From NCBI RefSeq assembly GCF_004361815.1, contig NZ_SNWA01000001.1, forward strand, positions 682,001 through 746,000: a DNA stretch of 64,000 nucleotides, read 5' to 3'. The translations under genes and the position numbers were made by a program. This document shows positions 27,281 through 35,637 of the stretch, in pieces (position 1 is the stretch's first letter; each line of letters starts with the position of its first letter). The stretch is from Paraburkholderia sp. BL10I2N1. Lineage in GTDB: Bacteria > Pseudomonadota > Gammaproteobacteria > Burkholderiales > Burkholderiaceae. Under the pieces are notes generated by a model. The model searched no databases, was not told the DNA's origin, and saw nothing but the letters and a program-made list of their open reading frames with translations.

Positions 27281-28309
27281 CTAATAGATGCCCGGTATCC
27301 GCTTCTTGATTTTCGCGATCGTGTGGACCTTCACCTGGTGAGCCCACGGTCCATCGATTGTCCGTTCAGACTGTGAAATGACCGCGCCTAAATCGAGCGA
27401 AAGGTTGGTGACAAGAACGTCGTCACCGTGGAATACGAGGCTATTCGACCAGAGAAAACCTATGGGCGCCCCCTCGCGATCGATTCCGCCGAAATCGCCG
27501 AGCTTTGCAATCACGCGTCCCTGTGCCGGCTCGAGTACGAGAATCTCGTTGGACTGGTTGCATGCGGCCCAGATTTTGTCGTGCTCGTCAATGATCAGGC
27601 CGTCGGGTCCGCCGCCGACGCGATTGACGAAGACCTCAGGCGTGCCAGGTTCAAGTTTCGAGCCAGTCACCGGTATTTTGACAATCGTGTCGCTCGCTGT
27701 GTTGGCGACGAACAACGCTGTCCGCTCGTTGTTGAACGCCAGACCATTCGCGCCGATGCGCGGTGCTGGCCTTGCCGGACTGAGCAGTGGGCTTTTGACC
27801 CACGCCAATGCTTCGCCGCCGCCTGGTCCAGTTTTCCAGATGATGCCCTGGTGAGAGTCGGTCACGTACACGTTGCCGGCAGCGTCGAACGTCATCCCGT
27901 CGAGGCCGGGACTATTACCCGTGACCGTCATGAAAACGGATGCGGCACCCGTGTTGGGATCGACGACCCAGACCTTCCCGGCCTGGTAATCGACCACAAG
28001 CAACTTGCCGGTCTGCGGATTGAAACCAAGATCAAGCAATAGCCTGCTTGAGCCTTTGACTCGAACAGTCCGAAGGTGCTTGCCGTGTGGGTCGAACACA
28101 ATGAGCGTTCCCTCACTCGTCTCAGGTTTGTTCGCCGCCACTGTGGCGACGTAGACGTTCCCCTGACGGTCGATGGTGATCCCCTCGGGATGCGCCTCAC
28201 CCCGCGGCAACGTGGCAAAGCGCTCGACCTTGCCGCGCTCCCAGGCGTTCGTGGTGAGCGGCGTCGCCAACAACGCCAGCAGTATCAGCATCGCTATGTT
28301 CGTTCTCAT
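27281..28309 (-). CDS. Exported SMP-30/gluconolactonase-like beta-propeller protein
   Basis: A 342-residue protein with a signal peptide (MRTNIAMLILLALLATPLTT, NAW) and repeated propeller blades of the NHL/SMP-30 type: HPEGITIDRQGNVYVATV, GLDGMTFDAAGNVYVTDS, IGANGLAFNNERTALFVAN, GPDGLIIDEHDKIWAAC. SMP-30 relatives hydrolyse lactones or bind metals, but the periplasmic NHL-like members often have no known activity. A 9-bp-arm palindrome lies 43 bases upstream. Confidence 0.82.
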   Translation of the reverse strand: MRTNIAMLILLALLATPLTTNAWERGKVERFATLPRGEAHPEGITIDRQGNVYVATVAANKPETSEGTLIVFDPHGKHLRTVRVKGSSRLLLDLGFNPQTGKLLVVDYQAGKVWVVDPNTGAASVFMTVTGNSPGLDGMTFDAAGNVYVTDSHQGIIWKTGPGGGEALAWVKSPLLSPARPAPRIGANGLAFNNERTALFVANTASDTIVKIPVTGSKLEPGTPEVFVNRVGGGPDGLIIDEHDKIWAACNQSNEILVLEPAQGRVIAKLGDFGGIDREGAPIGFLWSNSLVFHGDDVLVTNLSLDLGAVISQSERTIDGPWAHQVKVHTIAKIKKRIPGIY

Positions 28310-28352
28310 CTTGCAGTCTCCAAAGTTGGGGGGAGCTGTAATGCGTCGGATT

Positions 28353-28379
28353 ATTCAATGGTGTCCGCCCCCATTGAAT
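28353..28379. promoter_or_regulatory. Perfect palindrome (operator-like) upstream of the SMP-30-like gene
   Basis: ATTCAATGG (28353-28361) and CCATTGAAT (28371-28379) form perfect 9-bp arms around TGTCCGCCC. A close relative of the whole segment recurs at 29127-29152 upstream of the next gene. It is a candidate dimeric regulator site; the regulator is unknown. Confidence 0.6.
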
Positions 28380-28481
28380 CCACTAGCGCTCCCACCACCG
28401 GCACCAGGAACGCCGCACGCCCGCGCCGAGCCTGGCCTTGGGGCTGGCGAGCGGTTCAAACAGTCGCAGCAAGGCGCACCC

Positions 28482-28976
28482 TCAGCGGTTGTAGAGGCCG
28501 GTTAGGGTGGCCGTGGCGAGCGTGTTCTGGTAGATCACGAAGCGCACCACCGCGTTGGGCGCGTTGACCGGCGGCTCCAGCTTGCGCACACCCAGCGCGT
28601 GCACGGTGAAGATATAGCGGTGCGCCGGCAATCCCTTGGGCGGGCAGGGACCGCCGTAGCCGGTGGCGCCGTAGTCGTTGGTGGCCTGAGTGCCGCTGGC
28701 GCCCAGGTCAGTGGCGTCGGCGGAGCCTACGCCTGCGGCGAGTTGGGTGACAGACGAATCGATATCGAACAGGATCCAGTGCCAGAAGCCGCTGCCGGTC
28801 GGTGCGTCCGGGTCGTACAGCGTCAGCGCGAAGCTCCTGGTGCCTGCCGGCGCGCCGTGCCATTGCAGCGCGGGCGAACGGTTCTGGCCGGTCCCGTCGA
28901 AGCCATCGAATTCATGCACCAGTTGCAGCCGTTCCTGATCCTTGAATTCAGGCGATATCACTGTGAAGATGCTCAC
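28482..28976 (-). CDS. YbhB/YbcL family (PEBP, Raf-kinase-inhibitor-like) protein
   Basis: A 164-residue phosphatidylethanolamine-binding-protein fold. The signature SPALQWHGAPAGTRSFALTLYDPDAPTGSGFWHWILFDI and the later GYGGPCPPKGLPAHRYIFTVHAL match YbhB/YbcL proteins, whose biochemical role is unsettled. No signal peptide is evident. It is on the minus strand between the SDR and SMP-30-like genes, with a palindrome-like element about 150 bases upstream. Confidence 0.92.
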   Translation of the reverse strand: MSIFTVISPEFKDQERLQLVHEFDGFDGTGQNRSPALQWHGAPAGTRSFALTLYDPDAPTGSGFWHWILFDIDSSVTQLAAGVGSADATDLGASGTQATNDYGATGYGGPCPPKGLPAHRYIFTVHALGVRKLEPPVNAPNAVVRFVIYQNTLATATLTGLYNR

Positions 28977-29126
28977 GCCATTTCCTTTGATTTACTTAAT
29001 TTGATAACCAGGAAAGCTGCATCGCCTGGATGTGCCCCAGAACCGATGCACTTATTTGTCATGGCGCCGCTTCCTCTAGCTGCGCCACGGGCTCCCCTCG
29101 CACGACACGTTCGGAGGCGGACGATT

Positions 29127-29152
29127 ATTCAATCGTGTCTGCCCCATTGATC
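29127..29152. promoter_or_regulatory. Second, imperfect copy of the ATTCAAT palindrome
   Basis: ATTCAATCG-TGTCTGCC-CCATTGATC matches the element at 28353-28379 except for a few bases and one missing spacer base. Both copies share GATTATTCAAT and the GTGTC-GCCCC core. It lies between the SDR stop and the PEBP gene. Confidence 0.55.
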
Positions 29153-29155
29153 CCG

Positions 29156-29965
29156 TCATGCGGACAGGTCCGCGATAACCCGGGCATAGGCGGCACCCAT
29201 TTCCGTCACTGTCGGATTGCGGCGCAGCGTCAGGCCGCCATTGACCTGCAGGTTCTGTCCCGTCATGAAGCACACGTCGCTTGCCAACCACAGAGCCGCT
29301 TCGGCGACGTCGTCCACAGTGCCAATACGTCCGAGCGGATAGCCGGCCTCGAAGGCCCCCAATATCTCGGGGATGTTCAGGGCATCACCCGACATCGGCG
29401 TGCGGGTGATGCCAGGAGAGATCGAATTGGCGCGAATTCCGAGATGGCCAAAGTCGTTGGCCACACAGCGCACGACGTGGTCGGTGCCAGCCTTGGTGCC
29501 CATATAGGCGGCATGGTTCTCAAGCATGATCGTCGCGGTCGCGGACGAGATCATGATGATCGAGCCCCCCGGCGTCGGATTTTGGCTCATCGCTTTCACG
29601 AGCGCCTGCATGAACTGAAAGGGCCCCTTGAACTGGAGATCCATCATCGCCTGCAGTTCTTCCTCACTCGTGTCTTCGAACGGCCGGAGAAGTCCCCAGC
29701 CCGTGGCGTTGATGCCGACATCGACGTGGCCGTAGCGCTCGCGCGCGAAGGCGACGAGGGCGTCGACGTCTTCCTTGCGCGTGAAATCGCAAAGCCGGCT
29801 GGCGCCTCCGATTTCGCTTGCCAGCTGATCCAACGGCTCCGCGCGTCGTCCAGCCACAATCACGCCGGCGCCTTCGCCGGCGAAGCGTCGGGCAATGCAC
29901 TGCCCCATGTTGCCGTTGCCGGAGGCGCCGACGACGATTACGACCTTACCCTCAAACCTCTTCAT
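29156..29965 (-). CDS. Short-chain dehydrogenase/reductase
   Basis: A 269-residue classical SDR. The cofactor motif VVGASGNGNMGQ departs slightly from TGxxxGxG. The family NNAG motif reads NATG (GINATGWGLL). The active site has Ser in MISSATATI and Tyr/Lys in AAYMGTKAG, and ends in the usual C-terminal MTGQNLQVNGGLTL. The ATG at 29965 has a GGAGGA site; an earlier in-frame start does not. It lies downstream of the acyl-CoA dehydrogenase gene, after a 140-bp gap. The substrate is unknown, perhaps a 3-hydroxyacyl-CoA or alcohol of the local pathway. Confidence 0.88.
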   Translation of the reverse strand: MKRFEGKVVIVVGASGNGNMGQCIARRFAGEGAGVIVAGRRAEPLDQLASEIGGASRLCDFTRKEDVDALVAFARERYGHVDVGINATGWGLLRPFEDTSEEELQAMMDLQFKGPFQFMQALVKAMSQNPTPGGSIIMISSATATIMLENHAAYMGTKAGTDHVVRCVANDFGHLGIRANSISPGITRTPMSGDALNIPEILGAFEAGYPLGRIGTVDDVAEAALWLASDVCFMTGQNLQVNGGLTLRRNPTVTEMGAAYARVIADLSA

Positions 29966-30106
29966 GAAACTGTCCTCCCGCAAGGTTCATCCTCATTTCG
30001 CAGTCTCCAGGCTCGGGTTTATCGAGCGTTGCTGATTGATCCGGTTGGTGTCGTCGGACCTGCCTTTGCCGCGCCCTGGATGCGATTTGTCTCGCGCTGC
30101 GCGGGG

Positions 30107-31267
30107 TCAGTACGACTTCGGCAATCCGAGCGCCTGCTCGGCGACGTAGCACAGCGCGAGCTCCTGCGTCACCGGTGCGAGCAGTGACAGCACGCTTTCG
30201 CGCAGGCCGCGCTCGACGTGGTACTCCTTCGCGTAGCCGTAGCCGCCGTGCGTGCGCACTGCACGCAACGACGTCTCGAAACTGGCCTCCGCCGCCAGGT
30301 ACTTGGCCGCCGTGGCCTCGACACCGCAGGGCTTGCCGGCGTCGTAGAGCGCCGCCGCCTTCCACATCAGCAGTTCGGCCGATTGCAGGCGCATCCAGCA
30401 TTCCGCCAGCGGATGCTGGATCGCCTGGTTCTTGCCGATCGGCCGGCCGAACACGACGCGTTCCCTGGCGTAATCGGTTGCCCGCGTCAACGCTGTCTCA
30501 GCGGCGCCTAGCGCGGCAGCCGCGACGAGGATGCGCTCCGGATTCAGGCCGTGCAGCAGGTACCTGAAGCCCTGGCCTTCGTCGCCGATGCGATCCTCGA
30601 CGGGGATCTCCAGCCCGTCGATGAACAGTTCGTTCGAGTCCACTGCCTTGCGCGCCATCTTCTCAATTTCGCTGATACGCACATGCGAACGGTCGAGGTC
30701 GGTGTAGAACAGCGTGACGCCGTCCATCGGCCGCGCGCATGCCTCGATCGCCGTCGTGCGGGCCACGAGCAGTATCTTGTTCGCTTGCTGGGCGGTCGAG
30801 GTCCAGACTTTCTGGCCGTGGACGATGTAGCGGTCGCCCGCGCGGCGGGCGAAGGTTCTGACGCGTGTGGTGTCGGAACCGACGTTGGGCTCGGTCACGC
30901 CGAAGCAGGCGCGATCCGAACCGTCGATCAACGGCGGCAGCATGCGCCGCTTTTGCGCCTCGCTGCCGAACACGACCACCGGCTGCGGGCCGAACAGGTT
31001 CAGGTGTACCGACGACACCGCCGCCGAGCCGAGCTTGCCGATCGTGCGCATCACCATCGCGGCCGCCGAGATGCCGAGGCCGGCGCCGCCGTGTTCCTTG
31101 GGCATGGTCACGCCGAACCACCCGCCGCGGGCAACGGCGTCGCAGAACTCGTTGGGCCAGCGCCCATCGCGGTCCCGCTCGAGCCAGTAATCGGCGCCGA
31201 AGTCGGCGCAGCGGGCCTCGACGGCGTCGCGGATTGCAAGCTGGTCGTCGGAGAAGTCGAAATTCAT
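30107..31267 (-). CDS. Acyl-CoA dehydrogenase of the GntR-linked catabolic operon
   Basis: A 386-residue FAD-dependent acyl-CoA dehydrogenase. It has family motifs ACFGVTEPNVGSDTTRV, KVWTSTAQQANK, the dimer/ETF region YARERVVFGRPIGKNQAIQHPLAE, and the C-terminal VRTHGGYGYAKEYHVERGLRE. In the C-terminal position where many members carry the base Glu, the motif here is GGYGYAKEY, like isovaleryl/short-branched types. The start at 31267 overlaps the AtuA-like stop (ATGA). It presumably makes the enoyl-CoA used by the adjacent hydratase. Confidence 0.9.
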   Translation of the reverse strand: MNFDFSDDQLAIRDAVEARCADFGADYWLERDRDGRWPNEFCDAVARGGWFGVTMPKEHGGAGLGISAAAMVMRTIGKLGSAAVSSVHLNLFGPQPVVVFGSEAQKRRMLPPLIDGSDRACFGVTEPNVGSDTTRVRTFARRAGDRYIVHGQKVWTSTAQQANKILLVARTTAIEACARPMDGVTLFYTDLDRSHVRISEIEKMARKAVDSNELFIDGLEIPVEDRIGDEGQGFRYLLHGLNPERILVAAAALGAAETALTRATDYARERVVFGRPIGKNQAIQHPLAECWMRLQSAELLMWKAAALYDAGKPCGVEATAAKYLAAEASFETSLRAVRTHGGYGYAKEYHVERGLRESVLSLLAPVTQELALCYVAEQALGLPKSY

Positions 31268-33060
31268 GCGGGGAGCTCCTGCAACATGCCTGCGGGGACG
31301 TCGACCGGCATGTCGAGCAGCATCTGCGCCATGCCCTTGCCGAGCGGGTCGTTGCGCAGCGACGCCATGCCGCCGCCGCCCAATGCACGCGCGCAGACGA
31401 GGTTGATGGCATGGATGCCGGGCAGCTCGTAACGTTGGACCGGCCCCTGCACCAGATGGCCGAGGTACGTCGCGACCCGTTCTGACGTCACCTGGTCTCT
31501 TAGCACCGGCAGCAGGGCCGGATGCCGCGCGATGAGACCAATGTTGGAAGTGTCGCCCTTGTCGCCGCTGCGTCCGAGCGCGATTCTCAACAGCGGCACC
31601 GTCTGGCGTGGGCCGGCAGGCAGCGCACCCCCGGTGGGCACCAGCGGTTCCAGCGCGCCCTGCGGCTGCGGTGGCGGCAGCGTCACGGTGAATGTCGTCT
31701 CGCCGAGCGTGACCGTCGGCGTCACCTGCGCCTTCGGCATGAGCCAGGCGAACTGCCGCAGCACCGGCGACACCGGGGGACGCCCACCAGCACCGGTCGT
31801 GCCGGGTGACCAGGATGTGCCGGGTGCGGCCAACTCGCGGCTGAACATCTCCAGTGCACGCCGGTCGGCATGCGTCACCGTCAGGCGCAACACGACTTCG
31901 CGCGTCGGCAACGGGCGCGCATGGGGCCCGTAGGCCGACTCCGTGCCGAGCAGCTCGATATGGGTGCCCAGGAAATCCGTGAACCCGCACTCACGCAGCA
32001 GCCGGCGGCCGCGCTCGAGCAACGCCTCGCCTGTGCGCTGCGCCTTCGCTGCGGCGTCGATTCCGACGATGGTAAGCTGTCCGGACACCTTGAAGCCCGC
32101 CGGCGCGGTGGCGCTGACCTTGTAGGTGCCGGTCGGCGGCCGGCCGCGCGCGCCGGTCACGAGCACGCGATGCGGCCCGGTCTGTTCCATGCGCACCTGT
32201 CGAAAGTCGCAGGTCACGTCCGGAAGCAGATAACTGGCCGGATCGCCTATCTCGTACAGCAGTTGCTCCCCGACGGTTGCGGGCGTGACGAGGCCGCCAG
32301 TGTCCGCGGGCTTGGTGACTTCAAAGCTGCCATCTTCGTGGCACTCGACGATCGGATAGCCGATGTTCGCCCAGTCCGGCACGCTGGCCCAGTCGGTGTG
32401 CAGGCCGCCCGTCGCCTGGCAGCCGCATTCGATGATGTGGCCGGCCAGGCTGCCGGCGGCGAGCCGGTCGAAGTCGTCGGCCGCCCAGCCGAACTCGTGC
32501 ATCAGCACGCCGAGGGTGACGGCACTGTCGACGCAGCGGCCGGTGATGACGATGTCGGCGCCCGCGGCCAGGGCGCGCGCGATGGGCAGTGCGCCGAGAT
32601 AGGCATTGGCCGTCACCAGCCGCTCCGGCATCGGTTCGCCGCTGGACATTTCGACCGTGCCGGCCGCTCGCATCGCGGCGGCGAGCGGGAGCACGTCGTC
32701 GCCTTCGACGATCGCGACGCGCACCGGGACGCCGAGTTCGTCGGCCAGAGCCTGCACCGCCGCGGCGCAGCCCTTCGGATTCACGCCGCCGGCGTTGCTG
32801 ACGATGCGGATGCGCTGCTCGACGGCCTGCTTCAGCACCGAGCGCAGCGCCACCGTGACGAAGTCGATGGCGTAGCCTTCCTCCGGCCGCTTCGCCCGCG
32901 CGCCCGCGAGGATCGACATGGTGAGCTCGGCGAGATAGTCAAACACCAGGTAATCGATGCCCCCGCAGCGCACCAGTTGCACCGGCCCGAGGCTGCTGTC
33001 GCCCCAGAAGCCCGAGGCGCCGCCGATCCGCACGACCTTGCCCGGCGTCGAGAATGTCAT
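31264..33060 (-). CDS. AtuA-like (DUF1446) acyclic-terpene-utilisation family protein
   Basis: A 598-residue protein with the N-terminal DUF1446 domain (VRIGGASGFWGDSSLGPVQLV, DYLAELTMSILAGAR, VSNAGGVNPKGCA, TGRCVDSAVTLGVLMHEFGW) and a C-terminal AtuA ferredoxin-like domain (IALGRSGDKGDTSNIGLIAR). In Pseudomonas, AtuA belongs to the citronellol/geraniol pathway and its reaction is not established. Here it sits among CoA-transferase, hydratase and dehydrogenase genes without the biotin carboxylase genes (atuC/F) of the terpene pathway. That suggests another branched or cyclic acid as substrate. The start at 33060 (MTFSTPGK) overlaps the hydratase stop. Confidence 0.88.
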   Translation of the reverse strand: MTFSTPGKVVRIGGASGFWGDSSLGPVQLVRCGGIDYLVFDYLAELTMSILAGARAKRPEEGYAIDFVTVALRSVLKQAVEQRIRIVSNAGGVNPKGCAAAVQALADELGVPVRVAIVEGDDVLPLAAAMRAAGTVEMSSGEPMPERLVTANAYLGALPIARALAAGADIVITGRCVDSAVTLGVLMHEFGWAADDFDRLAAGSLAGHIIECGCQATGGLHTDWASVPDWANIGYPIVECHEDGSFEVTKPADTGGLVTPATVGEQLLYEIGDPASYLLPDVTCDFRQVRMEQTGPHRVLVTGARGRPPTGTYKVSATAPAGFKVSGQLTIVGIDAAAKAQRTGEALLERGRRLLRECGFTDFLGTHIELLGTESAYGPHARPLPTREVVLRLTVTHADRRALEMFSRELAAPGTSWSPGTTGAGGRPPVSPVLRQFAWLMPKAQVTPTVTLGETTFTVTLPPPQPQGALEPLVPTGGALPAGPRQTVPLLRIALGRSGDKGDTSNIGLIARHPALLPVLRDQVTSERVATYLGHLVQGPVQRYELPGIHAINLVCARALGGGGMASLRNDPLGKGMAQMLLDMPVDVPAGMLQELPA

Positions 33061-33821
33061 TTGCCCGTCCATTGCGGTCTCCTTTTTTCCTTGAATGCAG
33101 CCACGCCCTCGCGCGCGTCGTGGGTCAGGGCCAGCAGGCCGAGCTGCCCTTCGCCGAAGGCGATCGCCTCGTCGAAGGACATCGAACGCATCGCCTTCAT
33201 CGCATACATGCCGCGCCGCAGCGCGGTGGGCGAGTTGGCGAGCAGCCGCGACAGCAGGCGCTCGAGCGCAGCGTCGAGGTCGTCAGCCACCTCATTCACC
33301 AGACCGATCTCGCGTGCCCGCGCCGCGTCGATGGGCTCGCCCGTCAGACACAGCTGCGCCAGGCAGCGCTGCGGCAACTGGGCCTGCAGCACGGCGAGCA
33401 CCTGCATCGGGAACACGCCCACCTTCACCTCGGGCAGGCCGAATGTGGCATGCCGGGCGGTGATCGCGAGATCGCACATGGCAAGCAGGCCCATGCCGCC
33501 GGCCATGCAGGCGCCGTTGACGCGCGCGACGAGCGGCACGTTCAGCGTGCGCGCCGTGCGCAGCAGGTCGGCATAGGCGCTGGTCGGCGTGGCGTAGTCG
33601 AACGCGAAGGCATCTCCGCCCAGGTCGGCGCCGGCGCAGAACGCCTCGTCGCCCGCACCAGTGAGCACCACGGCGCGATTCGTCTCGTCAGACCGGGCGC
33701 GGTGCAGCGCTTCCTGCAACGTGCCAATCACTTCCGCGTTGAGCGCATTCCGGCGCTCCGGGCGGTCGATGGTGAGAATCAGCCGCCCGTCCTGCCGGCT
33801 GGCGTGCACGACCTCGCTCAT
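33057..33821 (-). CDS. Enoyl-CoA hydratase/isomerase family protein
   Basis: A 254-residue crotonase-fold enzyme. It has the CoA-binding/oxyanion segments AFCAGADLGG and NGACMAGGMGLLAMCDLAIT. The position of the first catalytic Glu reads Ala/Gly in MAGGMGLL, so activity may differ from classic hydratases, whereas the second acidic residue (FGLPEVKVGVFP) is kept. The start at 33821 overlaps the CoA-transferase stop by 4 bases, and its own stop overlaps the AtuA-like start. Confidence 0.9.
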   Translation of the reverse strand: MSEVVHASRQDGRLILTIDRPERRNALNAEVIGTLQEALHRARSDETNRAVVLTGAGDEAFCAGADLGGDAFAFDYATPTSAYADLLRTARTLNVPLVARVNGACMAGGMGLLAMCDLAITARHATFGLPEVKVGVFPMQVLAVLQAQLPQRCLAQLCLTGEPIDAARAREIGLVNEVADDLDAALERLLSRLLANSPTALRRGMYAMKAMRSMSFDEAIAFGEGQLGLLALTHDAREGVAAFKEKRRPQWTGK

Positions 33822-35065
33822 GCTTCGACTCCCGTTGACTCGCTGCACGCCGCCACTTGCGTCACGCCCGCCTGCGCCATCTCGCGGATCTGCTGCGGCG
33901 AGTAGCCGGCCTCGGCCAGCACTTGCGCGCTGTGCTCACCCAGCAGCGGCGGCGGGCGCAACGGCGGCAGCGGCGTTTGCGGCCATTCGCTCGGCACCGC
34001 CATGGTTCGCAGCACGCCCTCGGTGGGATGCTCGAATTGCTGGAAGAACCCGATGTCCTGCAGGTGCGGGTCGTCGAGCAGTGACTCGAAGGTGTGCGCC
34101 GCCATCACCGGGATGCCGAGCGGCTCCAGCAGCTGGCGCCATTGCTGCGTGGTCTGCGCTTTCAGCTTGTCGGCGAGGATCGCGTACAGCGCCTCGACAT
34201 GCTGCGTGCGCGATTCGCCGTCGGCAAACCGCGGGTCGCTGTTGAACCGCTCCGCCTCGCCGACCACGCCCATGAAGGCCTGCCACTGTTCATCGGTGTA
34301 GACGACGAGACAAACCAGGCCGTCCCGCGTGGCGTACGGCCGCCGCTGCGGGTTGAGCAGCCGCGGATAGCCGAAGCCGCCGCGCGGCGGGATGAACGTG
34401 TGGCCGTACAGATGATCGCCCAGCATCATCTGCGCGGTAGTCTCGAACATCGGCACGTCCACCGCCTGCCCGCAGCCCGTGCGCTCGCGCGCGAGCAGGG
34501 CCGCGCAGATCACGCCGAACGCGTACAGGCCCGTGGCCCGGTCCGAGAGGTTGAGCGGGGCATAGCGCGGCACGTCGGAACCGGCCCGCACGCTGGCCTC
34601 GGGGATGGCGACTGCCGCCTGGATCAGGTCGTCGAAGGCGCGCAAGTCCGCATAGCGGCCGCGCTGGCTGAAGCCGAAGGTGCCGACATAGATCAGACGG
34701 GGGTTGACCTGCCGCAGCGCGTCGTAGTCGAGCCCGAGGCGCTTCATCGCGTGTGGCCGCACGTTGTAGACCAGCGCGTCGGCCGTCTGCACCAGCTTCA
34801 ACAGCGCCTCCTTGCCTTCGGGATGCTTCAGGTCCAGCACGATGCTGCGCTTGTTGCGGTTCAGGTTGAGGAACAGCGGGCCGGCACCCGCGCGCCCGCC
34901 GGGACCGACGGCGCGCAGCATGTCGCCGCCGGGCGGCTCCACCTTGATCACGTCGGCCCCCAGGTCGGCCAGCATCTGCGTGGCCGAAGGTCCCATGACG
35001 ACCTCGGTGATGTCGATGATGCGCAGGCCGGCCAGCGGCCCACCCTGGTTCGAGTCGTTGCTCAT
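33818..35065 (-). CDS. CaiB/BaiF-type (class III) CoA-transferase
   Basis: A 415-residue family III CoA-transferase with LAGLRIIDITEVVMGPSATQMLADLGADVIKVEPPGGD at the start and the catalytic Asp expected near residue 170 (in the region ASVRAGSDVPRYAPLNLSDRATGLYA). These enzymes move CoA between acids without a classic thioester glutamate ping-pong. It is the likely activating step that feeds the acyl-CoA dehydrogenase and hydratase encoded next. A 23-bp gap separates it from the upstream cupin. Confidence 0.92.
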   Translation of the reverse strand: MSNDSNQGGPLAGLRIIDITEVVMGPSATQMLADLGADVIKVEPPGGDMLRAVGPGGRAGAGPLFLNLNRNKRSIVLDLKHPEGKEALLKLVQTADALVYNVRPHAMKRLGLDYDALRQVNPRLIYVGTFGFSQRGRYADLRAFDDLIQAAVAIPEASVRAGSDVPRYAPLNLSDRATGLYAFGVICAALLARERTGCGQAVDVPMFETTAQMMLGDHLYGHTFIPPRGGFGYPRLLNPQRRPYATRDGLVCLVVYTDEQWQAFMGVVGEAERFNSDPRFADGESRTQHVEALYAILADKLKAQTTQQWRQLLEPLGIPVMAAHTFESLLDDPHLQDIGFFQQFEHPTEGVLRTMAVPSEWPQTPLPPLRPPPLLGEHSAQVLAEAGYSPQQIREMAQAGVTQVAACSESTGVEA

Positions 35066-35088
35066 TGTGTCCGTGCTCCTCTTTCCGG

Positions 35089-35637
35089 TCAGGAACCGGC
35101 TACGTCGGCGCCATTGCCGCGGATGTAGGGCACCGGTCCGATGTCGCGCGCTGCCGCGAGGGCCTCGATCGCGTACCGGATCGAGACCGCGTCATTGAGC
35201 GAGTGGAACGTGCCGTCCTCGTTGAAGCTCACTTGCGCGCCTTCGATCCACGCGATGGTGATGGTGTCCTCGGTGTTGTCCTCGGGGGTGTAGAAGGTGT
35301 GCACCGAGCCGGCGGGCTCGTACAGGTAGGAGCCTGCCGTCTGCCGCTGCTCGGGGTACTCGCGATACGCCCAGCAGCCCTGGATCGTCCACACCTGCGC
35401 CGTACCGGTGTGGTAGTGAATCGGCAGCGAGCAACCGGGTTCCAGGATGGCCATGAAGACCCACTCGCCGCGCTCCAGATCAAGGCGCAGCGGCTTGATG
35501 TGGATGCCCGGAAAGACATCCCTGATCAGCGGGATCTGCTCGATGTTGACGGACAGGAGCTTGTCCTGTGGCAGAGCGGGCAGCGGCAGCGGGGCGCCGG
35601 TGGACGTGGTGGGCTGCGCGAGCATTCTTGCGTTCAT
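35089..35637 (-). CDS. Cupin, 2,4'-dihydroxyacetophenone dioxygenase family
   Basis: A 182-residue single-domain cupin. The metal-binding motif includes SLPIHYHTGTAQVWTIQGCW (two His) and GSVHTFYTPEDNTEDT (His). This pattern, with the QTAGSYLYEP stretch, resembles proteins annotated as 2,4'-dihydroxyacetophenone dioxygenase-like, which cleave the C-C bond of an aromatic hydroxyketone. The specific activity is not proven here. It overlaps the bicupin gene by 4 bases and precedes the CoA-transferase. Confidence 0.75.
   Translation of the reverse strand: MNARMLAQPTTSTGAPLPLPALPQDKLLSVNIEQIPLIRDVFPGIHIKPLRLDLERGEWVFMAILEPGCSLPIHYHTGTAQVWTIQGCWAYREYPEQRQTAGSYLYEPAGSVHTFYTPEDNTEDTITIAWIEGAQVSFNEDGTFHSLNDAVSIRYAIEALAAARDIGPVPYIRGNGADVAGS

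Noticed and set aside
27058..27309. 83-codon plus-strand frame between porin and SMP-30-like genes
   Set aside because: No family pattern, no convincing ribosome site, and it overlaps the 3' end of the SMP-30-like gene.
31870..33576. 568-codon plus-strand frame opposite the AtuA-like and hydratase genes
   Set aside because: Antisense shadow of two well-supported genes.
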